Source: Acidobacteriaceae bacterium (lineage in GTDB: Bacteria > Acidobacteriota > Terriglobia > Terriglobales > Acidobacteriaceae). Taken from it: a stretch of DNA of 7,238 nt. A model generated the notes under the pieces. The model saw only the letters and a list, made by a program, of their open reading frames with translations. It was not told where the DNA came from and searched no databases. This document shows positions 7,115 to 7,238 of the stretch, piece after piece. The stretch covers positions 1-7,238 of the forward strand of contig PMSZ01000320.1 of NCBI GenBank assembly GCA_003168235.1. The letters are read 5' to 3'. Each line of letters opens with the position of its first letter. Within the stretch, counting starts at the first letter, position 1. The position numbers and the translations under genes are program-made.

Positions 7115-7179
7115 ACGAACCAACCTGGGAAAAAGTTCCTCAATTTGCCGTCACTGAATTGGACGTGAGAAAAGGAGAA
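7115..7179. other. Intergenic region upstream of the STAS gene
   Basis: This stretch must hold the 5' leader of the STAS gene. I see no convincing -35/-10 pair on either strand. On the minus strand the frames entering from the right edge close before the STAS gene (at about 7215 in one frame and about 7187 in another), so the tail of an upstream minus-strand gene could lie at the edge, but this cannot be told from the sequence available. Confidence 0.3.
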
Positions 7180-7227
7180 ATGTCATCAGTGGAAGACCGG
7201 CGACGATCCAAATTTCAAATAAGCTGA
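7180..7227 (+). CDS. Possible 15-codon small ORF
   Basis: ATG at 7180 opens a frame of 15 codons (MSSVEDRRRSKFQIS) closed by TGA at 7225. AAGGAG at 7172-7177 is the best Shine-Dalgarno match in the right part of the window, but it lies only 2 nt from the ATG, which is too close for normal initiation; an in-frame GTG at 7189 would have an 11-nt spacing. The peptide resembles the Arg-rich opening of PilZ-domain proteins (RRRSKRF type), so this may be the start of a gene broken by a frameshift or a sequencing error near 7210-7220, rather than a true small gene. The window ends 11 bp later. It could also be chance. Confidence 0.2.
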   Translation: MSSVEDRRRSKFQIS

Positions 7228-7238
7228 ATCGCTTTTAC

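Noticed and set aside
6824..7168. Plus-strand frame of 114 codons opposite the STAS gene
   Set aside because: It is the His/Gln-rich reverse shadow of a recognisable STAS domain and has no family features.

Overview
This window looks like chromosomal housekeeping DNA from a GC-rich, Gram-negative-type bacterium. The likely phylum is Acidobacteriota. That assignment is an inference from gene order (rnc followed by several lepB paralogues and an AsmA-like gene), the STAS variant at the right end and general protein style; no marker gene here proves it. There are no mobile elements, CRISPR arrays, tRNAs or rRNAs, and coding density is very high.

Layout, left to right: (1) the C-terminal part of a TPR-type repeat protein, cut by the left edge (2-631). 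(2) A 52-bp gap holding a perfect 9-bp inverted repeat just ahead of rnc. (3) rnc, encoding RNase III, with an uncertain start (654, 684 or 702). (4) Three consecutive type I signal peptidase genes. The first is divergent; the second and third are a close tandem duplicate pair repeating with an 807-bp offset. All three keep the Ser/Lys catalytic dyad. (5) A 937-residue AsmA-like envelope protein whose GTG start overlaps the third signal peptidase stop by 4 bp. (6) On the opposite strand and convergent, a single-domain STAS protein resembling anti-sigma-factor antagonists, but with Ala-Gly where the phosphorylatable Ser-Ser pair normally lies. (7) A right-edge stretch of about 120 bp with no confident gene, only a 15-codon ORF next to an AAGGAG sequence.

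The plus-strand genes from rnc to the AsmA-like gene lie 24, 56, 15 and -4 bp apart and probably form one transcription unit. Apart from RNase III, its products act at the inner membrane and periplasm: signal peptidases mature exported proteins, and AsmA-like proteins are linked to lipid transport and outer-membrane assembly. The rnc/lepB linkage is known from many bacteria (lepB-rnc-era in Escherichia coli); here the order is reversed and lepB is triplicated.

I do not see a clearly new biological system. The points most worth a second look are the lepB triplication with two conserved close paralogues, the hairpin that covers the best ribosome binding site of rnc, the two cysteine pairs of the AsmA-like protein, and the STAS protein without a phospho-acceptor serine.
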